A stretch of 64,000 nt of DNA from Mycolicibacterium aromaticivorans JS19b1 = JCM 16368 (GCF_000559085.1 NZ_JALN02000001.1:3348001-3412000); one strand, 5' to 3'; counted from the first letter of the stretch, positions 7,910 to 16,599 are shown. A program made the numbers and translations. Notes: generated from the letters alone by a model not told the origin.

Positions 7910-8613
7910 GCGGACGGCTCGTCGTCCTCTTTGGCGTAATGCCGGGCGACCGGGTCTCGGAGGCCGTAACCCATTGGGCGGATGGCGCCGATTCGATAGC
8001 CGATGAGGTAGAGGATTGGTGGCAGGAACGCCATCGAAACCGACAGTGCCGCAGCAATGATGGCCTGCGTGTTCTGCCCGCGCGCCTTCGGAAGTTTGCG
8101 TGTCGCGTCGTCGATCCCGGACGCGAGGGCTCCCAGACAAACGATGGCCGCGGCGGGGAGGGTCTTTGCATTCCACTCCGTCAGTGCGCCACCGAAGCCG
8201 AAGAACCCGACGCATGCGACGAACAACCACCATGTTTTGGACGCGGTGACCCGACCGGGATAGCTGTCGCGGGGTGGCATCGATGGCGGCTCATCGCCCT
8301 TGGCGTCGCTTGGATCGGGCGCGCTGTCCTGCATCGAGAAGGCATGATTGCGTCCGCGGATCCTGATGTAGGGCGTCTTGAAATACGCCTGCAGGACGGT
8401 GACAAACGCGATGCAGAGTGCCGCGGCCACAACGACCTTCCATCCCCGGCCTGCCAAGCTGAGGGAGATGAAGGAGCCGCCGAGCAGGGAGCCGAACCAG
8501 TACACCCACCGCTCGTACTGACGGTCTTTGACGAAGGCGGTGCCGAGCCAGCCGGCGACGAGTAGCGCTGCCCCGGAGATAAACAACCAGTGCGACCACG
8601 TTTCAAGAGTCAT
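7906..8613 (-). CDS. Six-helix membrane protein, paralogue 1 (candidate immunity protein)
   Basis: A 235-residue protein with three membrane segments, a central hydrophilic Pro/Asp-rich loop, then three more segments. It is a clear paralogue of 8972-9718: shared features are the start MT(L/I)E, a basic aromatic segment before the loop, the loop ending SYxGxVTAxxxWW, and ARGQxxQAxIAA followed by LPxxxYxxGYxxGxxRP. ATG 8613 overlaps the upstream stop by 11 bases, exactly as in the other paralogue. The last gene of an operon starting at 11506. No database family is recognised; an immunity role is inferred from position behind a glycine-zipper protein. Confidence 0.65.
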   Translation of the reverse strand: MTLETWSHWLFISGAALLVAGWLGTAFVKDRQYERWVYWFGSLLGGSFISLSLAGRGWKVVVAAALCIAFVTVLQAYFKTPYIRIRGRNHAFSMQDSAPDPSDAKGDEPPSMPPRDSYPGRVTASKTWWLFVACVGFFGFGGALTEWNAKTLPAAAIVCLGALASGIDDATRKLPKARGQNTQAIIAAALSVSMAFLPPILYLIGYRIGAIRPMGYGLRDPVARHYAKEDDEPSA

Positions 8614-8911
8614 GGTCGAGGAAGGGTTCGTGCGTGAGTTCCTCACGCTGCGTCGGACTGGTCATGTAGTAGGCGACGAAGTACACCAGCACGGGGCCAC
8701 AGCAGCGTCGGTATTGATGGCAGGACCACGATGGCGAAAGGAAGGTACCCTGGCGGGCGATCGGATATCGGTCCTTGCTGTCTAGGTGACCGACTAAATC
8801 GAGTGGAGCTACGAGGAGCGCGCCGCCGATAATCCCGACGGGCGCCAGCCACCCCGTCGACAAAGCGAATCCGCCCGTGATCACGCCAAGTTGGGCTAGG
8901 TTCCACCACAT
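8603..8911 (-). CDS. Small membrane protein, possibly with a compensated double frameshift
   Basis: A 102-residue reading frame with two hydrophobic stretches, LAQLGVITGGFALSTGWLAP and VGIIGGALLVAPLDLV, then an unlikely Ser/Cys/Arg-rich stretch, then VLVYFVAYYMTSPTQ. In the next frame the unlikely stretch reads PFAIVVLPSIPTLLWP, a good membrane helix. One missing G near 8750 and one extra C near 8695, both in homopolymer runs, would join these into one protein with four helices. The stop overlaps the start of the next gene in the same 11-base pattern seen at 9708-9718, which supports a real gene here. Function unknown. Confidence 0.45.
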   Translation of the reverse strand: MWWNLAQLGVITGGFALSTGWLAPVGIIGGALLVAPLDLVGHLDSKDRYPIARQGTFLSPSWSCHQYRRCCGPVLVYFVAYYMTSPTQREELTHEPFLDHDS

Positions 8912-8971
8912 GCTGGGAGCGGTGACCCGCTCTAAATAACTGGCTGGCGAAGACCACCTGCCGCGAGCTGT

Positions 8972-9718
8972 TCAATGTCGGGGCTGCTGGTCAGTGCGGC
9001 CGGCGCTTCTGAGTGGACGGCGCTTGCCAAACTGGTAGCCAGCCGTGTACGCGATGGTTGGTAGTGCCCACAGCATCAGCGACGCGATCGCGGCGATGAC
9101 AGCCTGGACAGTCTGCCCACGCGCAACTGGCTCACCACGTGATGCGTCATCAGCACCGGCAAGTGCACCCATCACCGTCAACGCAATGGCTCCGATTACT
9201 GACTGCCAAACCCAGCCGAACAAATACACGTCAGCCGCGATTATCGAAGTAAGAACGACTGCTATCCACCAGAACCCGTCAGCCGTAACCACGCCGCTGT
9301 AGCTATGTGGGGGTGGGGGAGGCGGTGGAGGGGGCTCTGAACCGTCTTCCGGCGGGTCCGGATGCGTATTCCTGACGAACACGGAGCGCGTCTGCCCACC
9401 GATTCTGAGTTGCCAACCGACAAAATATGCGAAGCCAATTGCGAAGATTAAGCCAAGGCCCACTGCGAGCAATACCACCCGCAAAGGGCGTCCCGACTGC
9501 TGCAACCCGAGTCCAAGCAATGCGGTTGTGGCGCCACATCCAATCCAGTAGCACAGACGTGCCACATGGCGTGTCCGGCATAGAAGCTGAGACATGACGA
9601 CGAACACGACTCCCGCTGCCGCGCAGAGAAGAAGCGCAGACGAAGTGCTTATGCGCGACGGGCCAGCGGCTGCTACCGCCACCGAGGTCCCCGCGTATGT
9701 GAGCGACTCAATTGTCAA
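8972..9718 (-). CDS. Six-helix membrane protein, paralogue 2 (candidate immunity protein)
   Basis: A 248-residue protein with three N-terminal membrane segments, a loop containing a run of nine prolines, then three more segments (GFWWIAVVLTSIIAADVYLF and two others). It is paralogous to 7906-8613. The TTG start at 9718 is chosen because it overlaps the stop of the upstream 500-residue gene by 11 bases and gives the same MT(I/L)E N-terminus as the paralogue; an in-frame ATG near 9596 would remove the first helix. Immediately downstream of the glycine-zipper protein, so it may protect the producer membrane (inference). Confidence 0.62.
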   Translation of the reverse strand: MTIESLTYAGTSVAVAAAGPSRISTSSALLLCAAAGVVFVVMSQLLCRTRHVARLCYWIGCGATTALLGLGLQQSGRPLRVVLLAVGLGLIFAIGFAYFVGWQLRIGGQTRSVFVRNTHPDPPEDGSEPPPPPPPPPHSYSGVVTADGFWWIAVVLTSIIAADVYLFGWVWQSVIGAIALTVMGALAGADDASRGEPVARGQTVQAVIAAIASLMLWALPTIAYTAGYQFGKRRPLRSAGRTDQQPRH

Positions 9719-11210
9719 ATTGCGAACCTACCCATCCGCCGAACTTGCCTCCGCCAAAGCCAAGCACGATTGCACCGACTACTGCGGCAGCTGCCGCGCC
9801 TTCCGGGCCGATGGCAGTACCCGCCAGCGCCCAGGCGCCCACGCCGGCAAGATAGCCGCCACCAATAGAACCGGCCGTCTCTCCGATTGTCTGCCCCATG
9901 GGCGCGCCGTCCTCCAGGGCACGCCCAGCCATCACGATCTCAATGGCAGCACCGACGGCGCCCATGCGCTTTCCAATCGTGGTGAGCGCCTCTGCGTCCG
10001 CGGCCGACAGGGCCCCGATCGCATGCCTTCCCGTACTCGCCGAGTCGCCGTAGACCTCGACACCGCTGGCGGCAGCACCACCGTAAGTGGTCAAGCCCTT
10101 CGTCAAGTCAGCGAGGGTCACACCGTCTGACAGTTCACTGACCGTTGTAGCCGCTCCAGTAGGTGACATACCTTGCTGTTCAAGCGCATTCACAGCCTGC
10201 TTGACGGTTAGGGAACGCGCGAACTGCTCTCCATCATCGAGCTGCTGCGTCGCTTGGTCAGCCGACATAGGCGGCAGGCCGTACAGCCCCTGCTCCAACT
10301 TTCGTTGGAGGTCCAGCCTGCCCTCCGCTCGCGTGCGCGCATCGCCGCCGAGAATTGGATCCTTCGGCAGTGGCCCCGTGAAGTGAGCCATCCGAAAATC
10401 ATCGAGCCGTTCGCCGGCCAACCGCCGTGCGTCCGCGTCGGCCGTCGGATTGGTCGCCGTGGCGAAGTCACGCAAACGCGCTGCGGCGTCGGCTTTTTCC
10501 GGGGTCATCGGGCCGCCGCTGTTGACCAGCGCCTCGTCCTTGGCGCGCTGGTTGGCGTCGTAGTAGTCGGTGGATTCGCGGCCGCGCTGCTCGGCGCCCG
10601 GCTGACCGTCACCGTCGACATCCTCGATCGGCGCGGGATCGTAGCCGTGCTCGGCGCGCAGATCGGTCAGCGCCGCATTCAACTTGGTTCCGTAGTCATC
10701 CCGCAGTGCCTCGACTTGGTGTAGCACTCCGGAAGTGGCTGTAATCGCGTTGTCCTCCAGTGCGGAGGTGTCCTGGTCGTGCGCCAGCGCTTGATCGATG
10801 AGTGCGTCGATGTAGTGCAACTGGGTGTTGAGATTCTCTACCTGCATGCCCGAAAAGCGCTGTGTCTCAGCGAGAGTTGCCGCGATGTTGGACAAATCCA
10901 CACCGATCGCGGGCAATTGGTCACGCTGGACCATCAGCTTGGTGGTGGCGCGTTGAACCTCAGCGCTGTCATTGATCGGGTGCTCACCGTTCTCGCGGTT
11001 CCACGAAGCTTGAAATCGCTGCTGTGCCTGCGCGAACTCCGAGTATGTCTCGGCTGTGCAGGCGCCTGCGCTGTAGAACGCCCGGCCGAGGTCGTTGATC
11101 GCCCCGGGATCCCCGCTCTGCAGCGTCTGGTCAACCTTCCACGGATCGCCGCCGGCCTCACCGACGAGAGCGCCGATGCTGATGTGCTTGAGGCTCGGAT
11201 ATTCGGTCAC
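9708..11210 (-). CDS. Large helical protein with glycine-zipper C-terminus (candidate type VII-associated effector)
   Basis: A 500-residue protein. Residues 1-150 are helical and Gln/Asp-rich with GDPWKVDQTLQSGDPGAI and QAQQRFQASW, resembling the N-terminal region of mycobacterial proteins found next to DUF2563 genes (Rv0025/Rv0026-like pairs, recalled). The middle is charged and lacks catalytic motifs. Residues 410-500 are Gly/Ala-rich with repeated GxxxG spacing (GETAGSIGGGYLAGVGAWAL, GAIVLGFGGGKFGGWVG), as in membrane-inserting glycine-zipper domains. GTG 11210 overlaps the upstream stop as GTGA. No signal peptide. Function as a secreted membrane-active effector is inference. Confidence 0.65.
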   Translation of the reverse strand: MTEYPSLKHISIGALVGEAGGDPWKVDQTLQSGDPGAINDLGRAFYSAGACTAETYSEFAQAQQRFQASWNRENGEHPINDSAEVQRATTKLMVQRDQLPAIGVDLSNIAATLAETQRFSGMQVENLNTQLHYIDALIDQALAHDQDTSALEDNAITATSGVLHQVEALRDDYGTKLNAALTDLRAEHGYDPAPIEDVDGDGQPGAEQRGRESTDYYDANQRAKDEALVNSGGPMTPEKADAAARLRDFATATNPTADADARRLAGERLDDFRMAHFTGPLPKDPILGGDARTRAEGRLDLQRKLEQGLYGLPPMSADQATQQLDDGEQFARSLTVKQAVNALEQQGMSPTGAATTVSELSDGVTLADLTKGLTTYGGAAASGVEVYGDSASTGRHAIGALSAADAEALTTIGKRMGAVGAAIEIVMAGRALEDGAPMGQTIGETAGSIGGGYLAGVGAWALAGTAIGPEGAAAAAVVGAIVLGFGGGKFGGWVGSQFDN

Positions 11211-11506
11211 AGCACCGAACGCAGGGCCTCGGCATTGCGTTCTTCCATCTCGACGAACACCGACGCCGTCTTGTGTCCCTTGTCGCCAACGACACCAAGC
11301 CGGTTCTCATGGTCGCGTAGCCGCTGGATGTGGTTGCTGTGCGCATCGGAAAGCGCGCTGTGAAACGACTCCGCGGCCGAGAAATCACCGAAGATGCCAG
11401 CGCCGACCTGTGAGCGACTCAGCTGGTCAGCGCCCTCCATGGCGAAGGAGGCGGCGTTGTAAGACCGGTTCGCGCCGGAGCGCATCTCATCGACGTCGAC
11501 CTGCAT
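11207..11506 (-). CDS. DUF2563-like small helical protein (WXG100-like partner)
   Basis: A 99-residue, all-helical, leaderless-signal protein that opens with a VDVDEMRSGANRSYNAASFA segment typical of mycobacterial DUF2563 proteins, small WXG100-sized proteins encoded beside a larger partner. There is no W-x-G turn; the middle has GAGIFGDFSAAESFHSAL. Shine-Dalgarno-like GGGGGTG lies about 5 bases before ATG 11506. First gene of the operon running to 7906, and translationally coupled to the 500-residue gene. A role as secretion partner or chaperone is inferred. Confidence 0.7.
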   Translation of the reverse strand: MQVDVDEMRSGANRSYNAASFAMEGADQLSRSQVGAGIFGDFSAAESFHSALSDAHSNHIQRLRDHENRLGVVGDKGHKTASVFVEMEERNAEALRSVL

Positions 11507-11576
11507 GAAACACCCCCAAGCGAGTTAGCTGTTAGCTAGAGGGTACTACGTCATCCACGCTGGTCAACTCACCCAA

Positions 11577-13571
11577 TCAGCCCAGCATCCGATGCAGGAA
11601 CGAGTAGCTCAGGGCGGACTTGAAGGCCGTCTGCGCATTGTCGGCCGCCCCGGCGTGACCGCCCTCGATGTTCTCGTAGTACCAGACCGGATGCCCGGCA
11701 GCCTCCAGCGCGGCCGTCATCTTGCGCGCATGGCCCGGGTGCACCCGGTCATCACGCGTCGACGTGGTGATCAGCGCCGGTGGGTACCGCTTGTCGGGCG
11801 AAATGTTCTGGTAAGGCGAGTACTCCGAGATGAACGCCCAGTCCTCAGGTTCGTCCGGGTCGCCGTACTCGGCCACCCACGACGCGCCGGCCAGCAGTAG
11901 ATGGAACCGTTTCATGTCCAGCAGCGGCACCTGGCACACCAGCGCGCCGAAAAGCTGCGGGTACTTGGTCAACATGATGCCCATCAGCAATCCGCCGTTG
12001 CTGCCGCCCTGCGCGCCCAACTGCTCGACGGTGGTGATACCGCGGGCAACGAGATCACTTGCGACAGCGGCAAAGTCCTCGGCCACCTTGTGCCGACCCT
12101 CCCGCATCGCCTGGGTATGCCAGCCCGGTCCGTACTCTCCACCGCCGCGGATGTTCGCCAACACGTAGGTGCCGCCCCGCGACAACCACAGCCGACCCAG
12201 CACGCCGTCGTATCCCGGAGTCCGTGACACCTCGAATCCGCCGTAGCCACCCAGCAGCGTCGGGCCTGGCGCCTCGTCGTGCTTGTGACCCACCACGAAG
12301 TAGGGGATGGCCGTGCCGTCAGCGGAGGTCGCAAAATGCTGGGACACCTCCAGGTCGGCGGCGTCGAAGAACGATGGCGCCCGCTTGATCTCAGCGAGCT
12401 CCCCGCCGGCCCTTCCGTACAGCAGTCGTGACGGCGTGATGAAATCGCTGGAATCCAAAAAGATCTCGTCACCGTCTGGATCGGTGGCAACGATGACCGT
12501 GTTGTCTCCGACCCCCGTGATGGGCTCACGAGTCCACGATCCCGGTGTCACGATCTCGACCCGGCTGGCGACGTCGACCAGGCTCACCAGCAGCAGGCGA
12601 TCCAGCGTCCAGGAGTATTGGTGCAGACTGGAATGCTCGTCAGGTTTGAAGACCACCGCCAATTCGGCTGTCCCCGAGAGGAACTCGTCGTAGTCGGCCG
12701 CCAGCAGCGACCCAGCTCGGTATGACGCGGTGCCGGTCTCCCAGTCGCTGCGCAATTCAATCAACAGCCAGTCACGGTGGACGGACACGCTGGCGTCGGT
12801 CGGGGCGTCGATGCGGATCAGCTCGCCCGAACGCAACTCGTACACCTCATCGTTGAAGAAGTCGATGGCGCGGTGCAGCATTGTGCGCTCATAGCCGGGT
12901 GTGCGGTCCACCGATGCCCCGACGATCACGTCGGTGACCGGTCCGGTGAACACGGTCTCCGCCTCGGTCAGCGGCTGGCCCCGGCGCCACCGCTTGACCA
13001 CTCGCGGATAGCCGGACTCGGTCATCGAATCCGGTCCGAAGTCTGTTCCCACCAAGACCGTGTCATGGTCTTCCCACGACACCTGCGACTTTGCCTCTGG
13101 GAGTTCGAAGCCGCCGGCAACGAATTCTCGTGTGATCATGTCGAATTCGCGCACGATAGCCGCGTCCGAGCCGCCCGGTGACAGGCTGACCAGAGCCCGC
13201 GTGTAGTCCGGTTCGATCACGTCGGCGCCCGCCCACACCCACTTCTCGCCATCGGCGGAGGCAAGTGCGTCGACGTCGATGATCACATCCCAGTCGGGAT
13301 CCTCGGTCAGGTAGCTCTCCAGCGTGGTCCGCTGCCACAGCCCCCTGGGGTTCTCGGCGTCGCGCCAGAAGTTGTAGAGATACTCACCGCGACGGCGCAC
13401 GTACGGAATGCGCGCGTCAGTATCGAGAACCTCCAGTGCTTCGGCGCGCATCTGCTCGAACCTCTCGTCGCTGAATTCGGCGACGGTCGGATCGTTGTGC
13501 TTGCGCACCCACGCGAGCTGCTCTTCACCGGCGATTTCTTCGAGCCACAGGTACGGGTCGTCTTCGGCCAT
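11577..13571 (-). CDS. Prolyl oligopeptidase-family serine peptidase (Rv0457c-like)
   Basis: A 664-residue S9 peptidase. The N-terminal half is the beta-propeller, starting DDPYLWLEEIAGEEQLAWV. The catalytic domain has the serine motif GAQGGSNGGLLMG near residue 520, an Asp in TSTRDDRVHPGHARKM, and the final His in ENIEGGHAGAADNAQ. Length matches the family. No signal peptide, so probably cytosolic cleavage of short proline-containing peptides. Gene order with the aldA/lpdC block matches M. tuberculosis Rv0457c, although here an island of four genes separates it from aldA. Confidence 0.9.
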   Translation of the reverse strand: MAEDDPYLWLEEIAGEEQLAWVRKHNDPTVAEFSDERFEQMRAEALEVLDTDARIPYVRRRGEYLYNFWRDAENPRGLWQRTTLESYLTEDPDWDVIIDVDALASADGEKWVWAGADVIEPDYTRALVSLSPGGSDAAIVREFDMITREFVAGGFELPEAKSQVSWEDHDTVLVGTDFGPDSMTESGYPRVVKRWRRGQPLTEAETVFTGPVTDVIVGASVDRTPGYERTMLHRAIDFFNDEVYELRSGELIRIDAPTDASVSVHRDWLLIELRSDWETGTASYRAGSLLAADYDEFLSGTAELAVVFKPDEHSSLHQYSWTLDRLLLVSLVDVASRVEIVTPGSWTREPITGVGDNTVIVATDPDGDEIFLDSSDFITPSRLLYGRAGGELAEIKRAPSFFDAADLEVSQHFATSADGTAIPYFVVGHKHDEAPGPTLLGGYGGFEVSRTPGYDGVLGRLWLSRGGTYVLANIRGGGEYGPGWHTQAMREGRHKVAEDFAAVASDLVARGITTVEQLGAQGGSNGGLLMGIMLTKYPQLFGALVCQVPLLDMKRFHLLLAGASWVAEYGDPDEPEDWAFISEYSPYQNISPDKRYPPALITTSTRDDRVHPGHARKMTAALEAAGHPVWYYENIEGGHAGAADNAQTAFKSALSYSFLHRMLG

Positions 13572-13595
13572 GCCCTCTATTCTGCGGGCGGAGCC

Positions 13596-15428
13596 TCAGC
13601 TCAGGTGATGCACCTCCTGTAGCCCGTACACCGGAGTGGGAATTCCTTCGTAGCGAGCCTTGAGCTGCAGGGCCAGATACAGCGAGTAATGCCGCGACTG
13701 ATGCAGATTGCCCCCGTGGAACCAGAGATTCTCCTGTTGGGTGGGCTTCCACATGTTGCGCTGCTCGCCCTCCCAGGGGCCGGGGTCCTTCGGGGTGTCC
13801 GAGCCCAAGCCCCACACCTTGCCGACTTTGTCGGCCACCTCCTGGCCGATCAGTTCGGCTGCCCAGCCGTTCATCGAGCCGTACCCGGTGGCGTAGACCA
13901 CCACGTCGGCCGGTAGTTCGGTACCGTCGGCGAGCACCACCGAATTCTCGGTGAGCCGATCGACCTGGCCGTGAGCCAGCTTGATCCTGCCGTCGGCCAC
14001 CAGCTCGCAGGCGCCGACGTCGATGTAGTAGCCGGAACCGCGGCGCAGGTACTTCATGAACAGCCCGGATCCGTCTGCACCCCAGTCCAATTCGAAGCCT
14101 GCTGCTTCGAGGCGGGCGTAGAACTCCTTGTCGCGTTCCCGCATCTGGTCATAGAGCGGGATCTGGAACTCGTGCATGATCCGGTACGGCAGCGACGCGA
14201 ACGTGAGGTCGGCCTTCTCGGTGGTCATTCCCGCTGCCAGTGCGCGCTCGGAGTACAAATCACCAAGGCCGATGTCCATCAGGGATTCCGACTTGACGAT
14301 GTGCGTCGATGACCGCTGCACCATGGTCACGTCGACACCGTTCTCGTAAAGCGCCTTGCAGATGTCGTGGGCGGAGTTGTTCGAGCCGATGACCACCGCC
14401 TTGTTGCCCACGTACGGATCGGGGCCGGGGTGCGCACTGGAGTGATGCTGATCCCCGCGGAAGATGTCTTGCCCCGGCAGCACCGGCACGTGGGGTTTGC
14501 CTGACATGCCGGTCGCGAGCACCAGCTGAGTGGGATGCAGGGTCAGCCGCTCACCATCGCGGTCGACCTCGACGGTCCACTGCTGGGCGGTCTCGTCGAA
14601 TGTTGCCGACAGGCAGGTGGTTTTCGGCCAGTACGGCACCTCCATCACCCGGGTGTAGAACTCCAGCCAGTCGCCGATCTTGTCTTTGGGGGCGAACACC
14701 GGCCAGTTCTGCGGGAATGGCAGGTACGGCAGGTGGTCGTACCAGACGGGGTCGTGCAGGCACAGCGACTTATACCGCTTGCGCCACTGGTCCCCGGGTC
14801 GCTCGTGGCGGTCGACGACGATGGCGGGCACCCCGAGCTGACGCAGCCGTGCGCCCAATGCGATCCCGCCCTGACCGCCGCCGATGACCAGCGTGTAGGG
14901 CTGCACGGTGCGGCCGAGCTGGGCTTCTTCCTCGGCCCGCTTCTCCGCCCACGACCGGGCATCGGGATCGTCGCCGTGGACTGCACCCAGCACCCGGGAG
15001 GCGCCCTTGTGCTCTTCGTGTCCCTTGAGCTCCTGTAGCGCGGTCAGCAGCGTCCACGCCTGGTCGGTCCCCGACTCGCTTCGAAGACGCAGATGCCCGG
15101 TTCCGCGGCCCGCGGCGGTCTCGAACTCGATGAACGCCGACGTGACGTCGCCGTCGACGGTGGGTTCCTCTCGAGTGCGGAAGCCGGACGGGTCGGTGTC
15201 GGATAGTCGCGCGCCGAGCATGTCGGCGATCCGATCGCGGCCCTCCATCGTTTTGATGTTCCAGGTGAAAGACACCAGGTCACGCCAGAAGCTGTCCACC
15301 GCGAACATGCCGGCACCCCGCTCGATGTCGCGGCTGCCCAGGGCAGCTTCGAACTCGTCGAGCCAGGCGTCGACGCGCTGCTGCGGCGTCACGTCGCCGG
15401 TGGTCTGAGGTTCCAGAGTTGAAGTCAT
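13596..15428 (-). CDS. Flavin-containing monooxygenase with N-terminal NTF2-like domain
   Basis: A 610-residue protein. Residues 1-140 look like an NTF2/SnoaL-like domain (DAWLDEFEAALGSRDIERGA, FWRDLVSFTWNIKTMEGRD). The rest is a class B flavin monooxygenase: FAD motif VIGGGQGGIALGARLRQLG near residue 180, a second Rossmann motif VVIGSNNSAHDI near residue 355 for NADPH, and ATGYGSMNGWAAELIGQ near the end. This layout occurs in YUCCA-like and Baeyer-Villiger-related enzymes; substrate unknown. ATG 15428 was preferred to an extension into the promoter region. Divergent from the butanediol dehydrogenase-like gene across a strong dyad, suggesting shared control by the GAF regulator. Confidence 0.82.
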   Translation of the reverse strand: MTSTLEPQTTGDVTPQQRVDAWLDEFEAALGSRDIERGAGMFAVDSFWRDLVSFTWNIKTMEGRDRIADMLGARLSDTDPSGFRTREEPTVDGDVTSAFIEFETAAGRGTGHLRLRSESGTDQAWTLLTALQELKGHEEHKGASRVLGAVHGDDPDARSWAEKRAEEEAQLGRTVQPYTLVIGGGQGGIALGARLRQLGVPAIVVDRHERPGDQWRKRYKSLCLHDPVWYDHLPYLPFPQNWPVFAPKDKIGDWLEFYTRVMEVPYWPKTTCLSATFDETAQQWTVEVDRDGERLTLHPTQLVLATGMSGKPHVPVLPGQDIFRGDQHHSSAHPGPDPYVGNKAVVIGSNNSAHDICKALYENGVDVTMVQRSSTHIVKSESLMDIGLGDLYSERALAAGMTTEKADLTFASLPYRIMHEFQIPLYDQMRERDKEFYARLEAAGFELDWGADGSGLFMKYLRRGSGYYIDVGACELVADGRIKLAHGQVDRLTENSVVLADGTELPADVVVYATGYGSMNGWAAELIGQEVADKVGKVWGLGSDTPKDPGPWEGEQRNMWKPTQQENLWFHGGNLHQSRHYSLYLALQLKARYEGIPTPVYGLQEVHHLS

Positions 15429-15463
15429 GTGAGCCACACCACACCCGATGCGCACGGTCTGGC

Positions 15464-15513
15464 AAGAGTTGCGAGCCGTTGCACCGCCGCGGCTGCAACC
15501 CCCTGCAACTCTT
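15464..15513. promoter_or_regulatory. 50-bp nested dyad, probable operator of the divergent promoters
   Basis: Two perfectly centred inverted repeats share the axis at 15488.5: outer arms AAGAGTTGC (15464-15472) and GCAACTCTT (15505-15513), inner arms GTTGCA (15478-15483) and TGCAAC (15494-15499), with 5-base gaps on both sides and a 10-base centre. It lies between the divergent starts at 15428 and 15547. The size and symmetry fit binding of a dimer pair, most likely the AcoR-like regulator encoded at 17399 (inference). Confidence 0.75.
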
Positions 15514-15546
15514 TCGGATGTGGTCGCCGTCACATAGAACTGCGGC

Positions 15547-16599
15547 ATGAAGGCAGCTGTGTACTACGGACCGAACAAGGTCGAGATCGATGACGTCGCC
15601 GAACCCGACCCAAGGCCGGGCACCGTCAAACTCAAGGTCGGCTTCAACGGGATCTGCGGCACCGACCTGCACGAGTACTACGCCGGGCCGATCTTCATCC
15701 CGACTCAGCCGCATCCACTGACCGGCGCCGAGCTGCCACTCACCATCGGGCATGAATTCTCAGGCACCATCACCGCGGTCGGGGACGGGGTCACGGGATG
15801 GGCGGAAGGCGACCGCGTCGCCGTCGAGCCCATCTACAAATGCGACCACTGCGGACCGTGCCGGGCCGGCAACTACAACGTCTGTCAGCAGATCGGCTTC
15901 CACGGGCTGATGTCCGACGGTGGGATGGCCGAGTACACCGTGGTGCCGACCAGCATGCTGCACAAGCTTCCCGGCAACGTGTCGCTGGAACTCGGAGCGC
16001 TCGTCGAGCCGATGTCGGTGGCGTACCACGCCGCCACCCTGGGCGACGTACACCCCGGCGACACCGCGATGGTGTTCGGTGCCGGTCCCATCGGAATAGG
16101 GCTGTGGTTTGCGTTGCGCGGCAAGGGCCTTGACGACGTTCTCGTCGTCGAACCTTCTCCGACCCGGCGCGCCGCCATCGAGGCGCTCGGAGCGAAGACG
16201 CTGGATCCAGCCGCCCTCGACGTGCCCGGCTTCATCGCAGAGCACACCGGGGGCAACGGGGCCGACGCGGTGTTCGATGCCGCCGGCCTTACCCCGGCCG
16301 TGGCGACAGCGCTGGCGTGCGTCGGTTCCCGCAAACCCACCATCAGTGTCGCGATCTACGAAAAGTCCTTGGAGACACCACTTCTCAACCTGGTGATGAA
16401 CGAGTCCCGCATCCAGGGATCGCTGTGCTACACCGGTGCCGACTTCGACGCGGTCATCGCGCTGATGGCCGACGGCAAGTACGACACCACCGGTTGGGTG
16501 ACCCGCATCCCAATCGACGATGTCGTCGACGAAGGTTTCGAGGCGCTGCACGCCGGCACCAAGATGAAAGTCCTCGTCGACCCGAACGGAGAATCGTGA
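15547..16599 (+). CDS. 2,3-butanediol dehydrogenase-like zinc alcohol dehydrogenase
   Basis: A 350-residue medium-chain dehydrogenase. Catalytic zinc ligands are in NGICGTDLHEYY and TIGHEFSG; the structural-zinc region has YKCDHCGPCRAGNYNVC with four cysteines. The NAD motif is VFGAGPIGIGLWFAL near residue 178. The long insert with FIPTQPHPLTG before GHE is typical of (R,R)-butanediol dehydrogenases. It probably interconverts 2,3-butanediol (or a similar vicinal diol or secondary alcohol) and acetoin. The following SDR overlaps by 4 bases (GTGA), so they form an operon. Confidence 0.83.
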   Translation: MKAAVYYGPNKVEIDDVAEPDPRPGTVKLKVGFNGICGTDLHEYYAGPIFIPTQPHPLTGAELPLTIGHEFSGTITAVGDGVTGWAEGDRVAVEPIYKCDHCGPCRAGNYNVCQQIGFHGLMSDGGMAEYTVVPTSMLHKLPGNVSLELGALVEPMSVAYHAATLGDVHPGDTAMVFGAGPIGIGLWFALRGKGLDDVLVVEPSPTRRAAIEALGAKTLDPAALDVPGFIAEHTGGNGADAVFDAAGLTPAVATALACVGSRKPTISVAIYEKSLETPLLNLVMNESRIQGSLCYTGADFDAVIALMADGKYDTTGWVTRIPIDDVVDEGFEALHAGTKMKVLVDPNGES

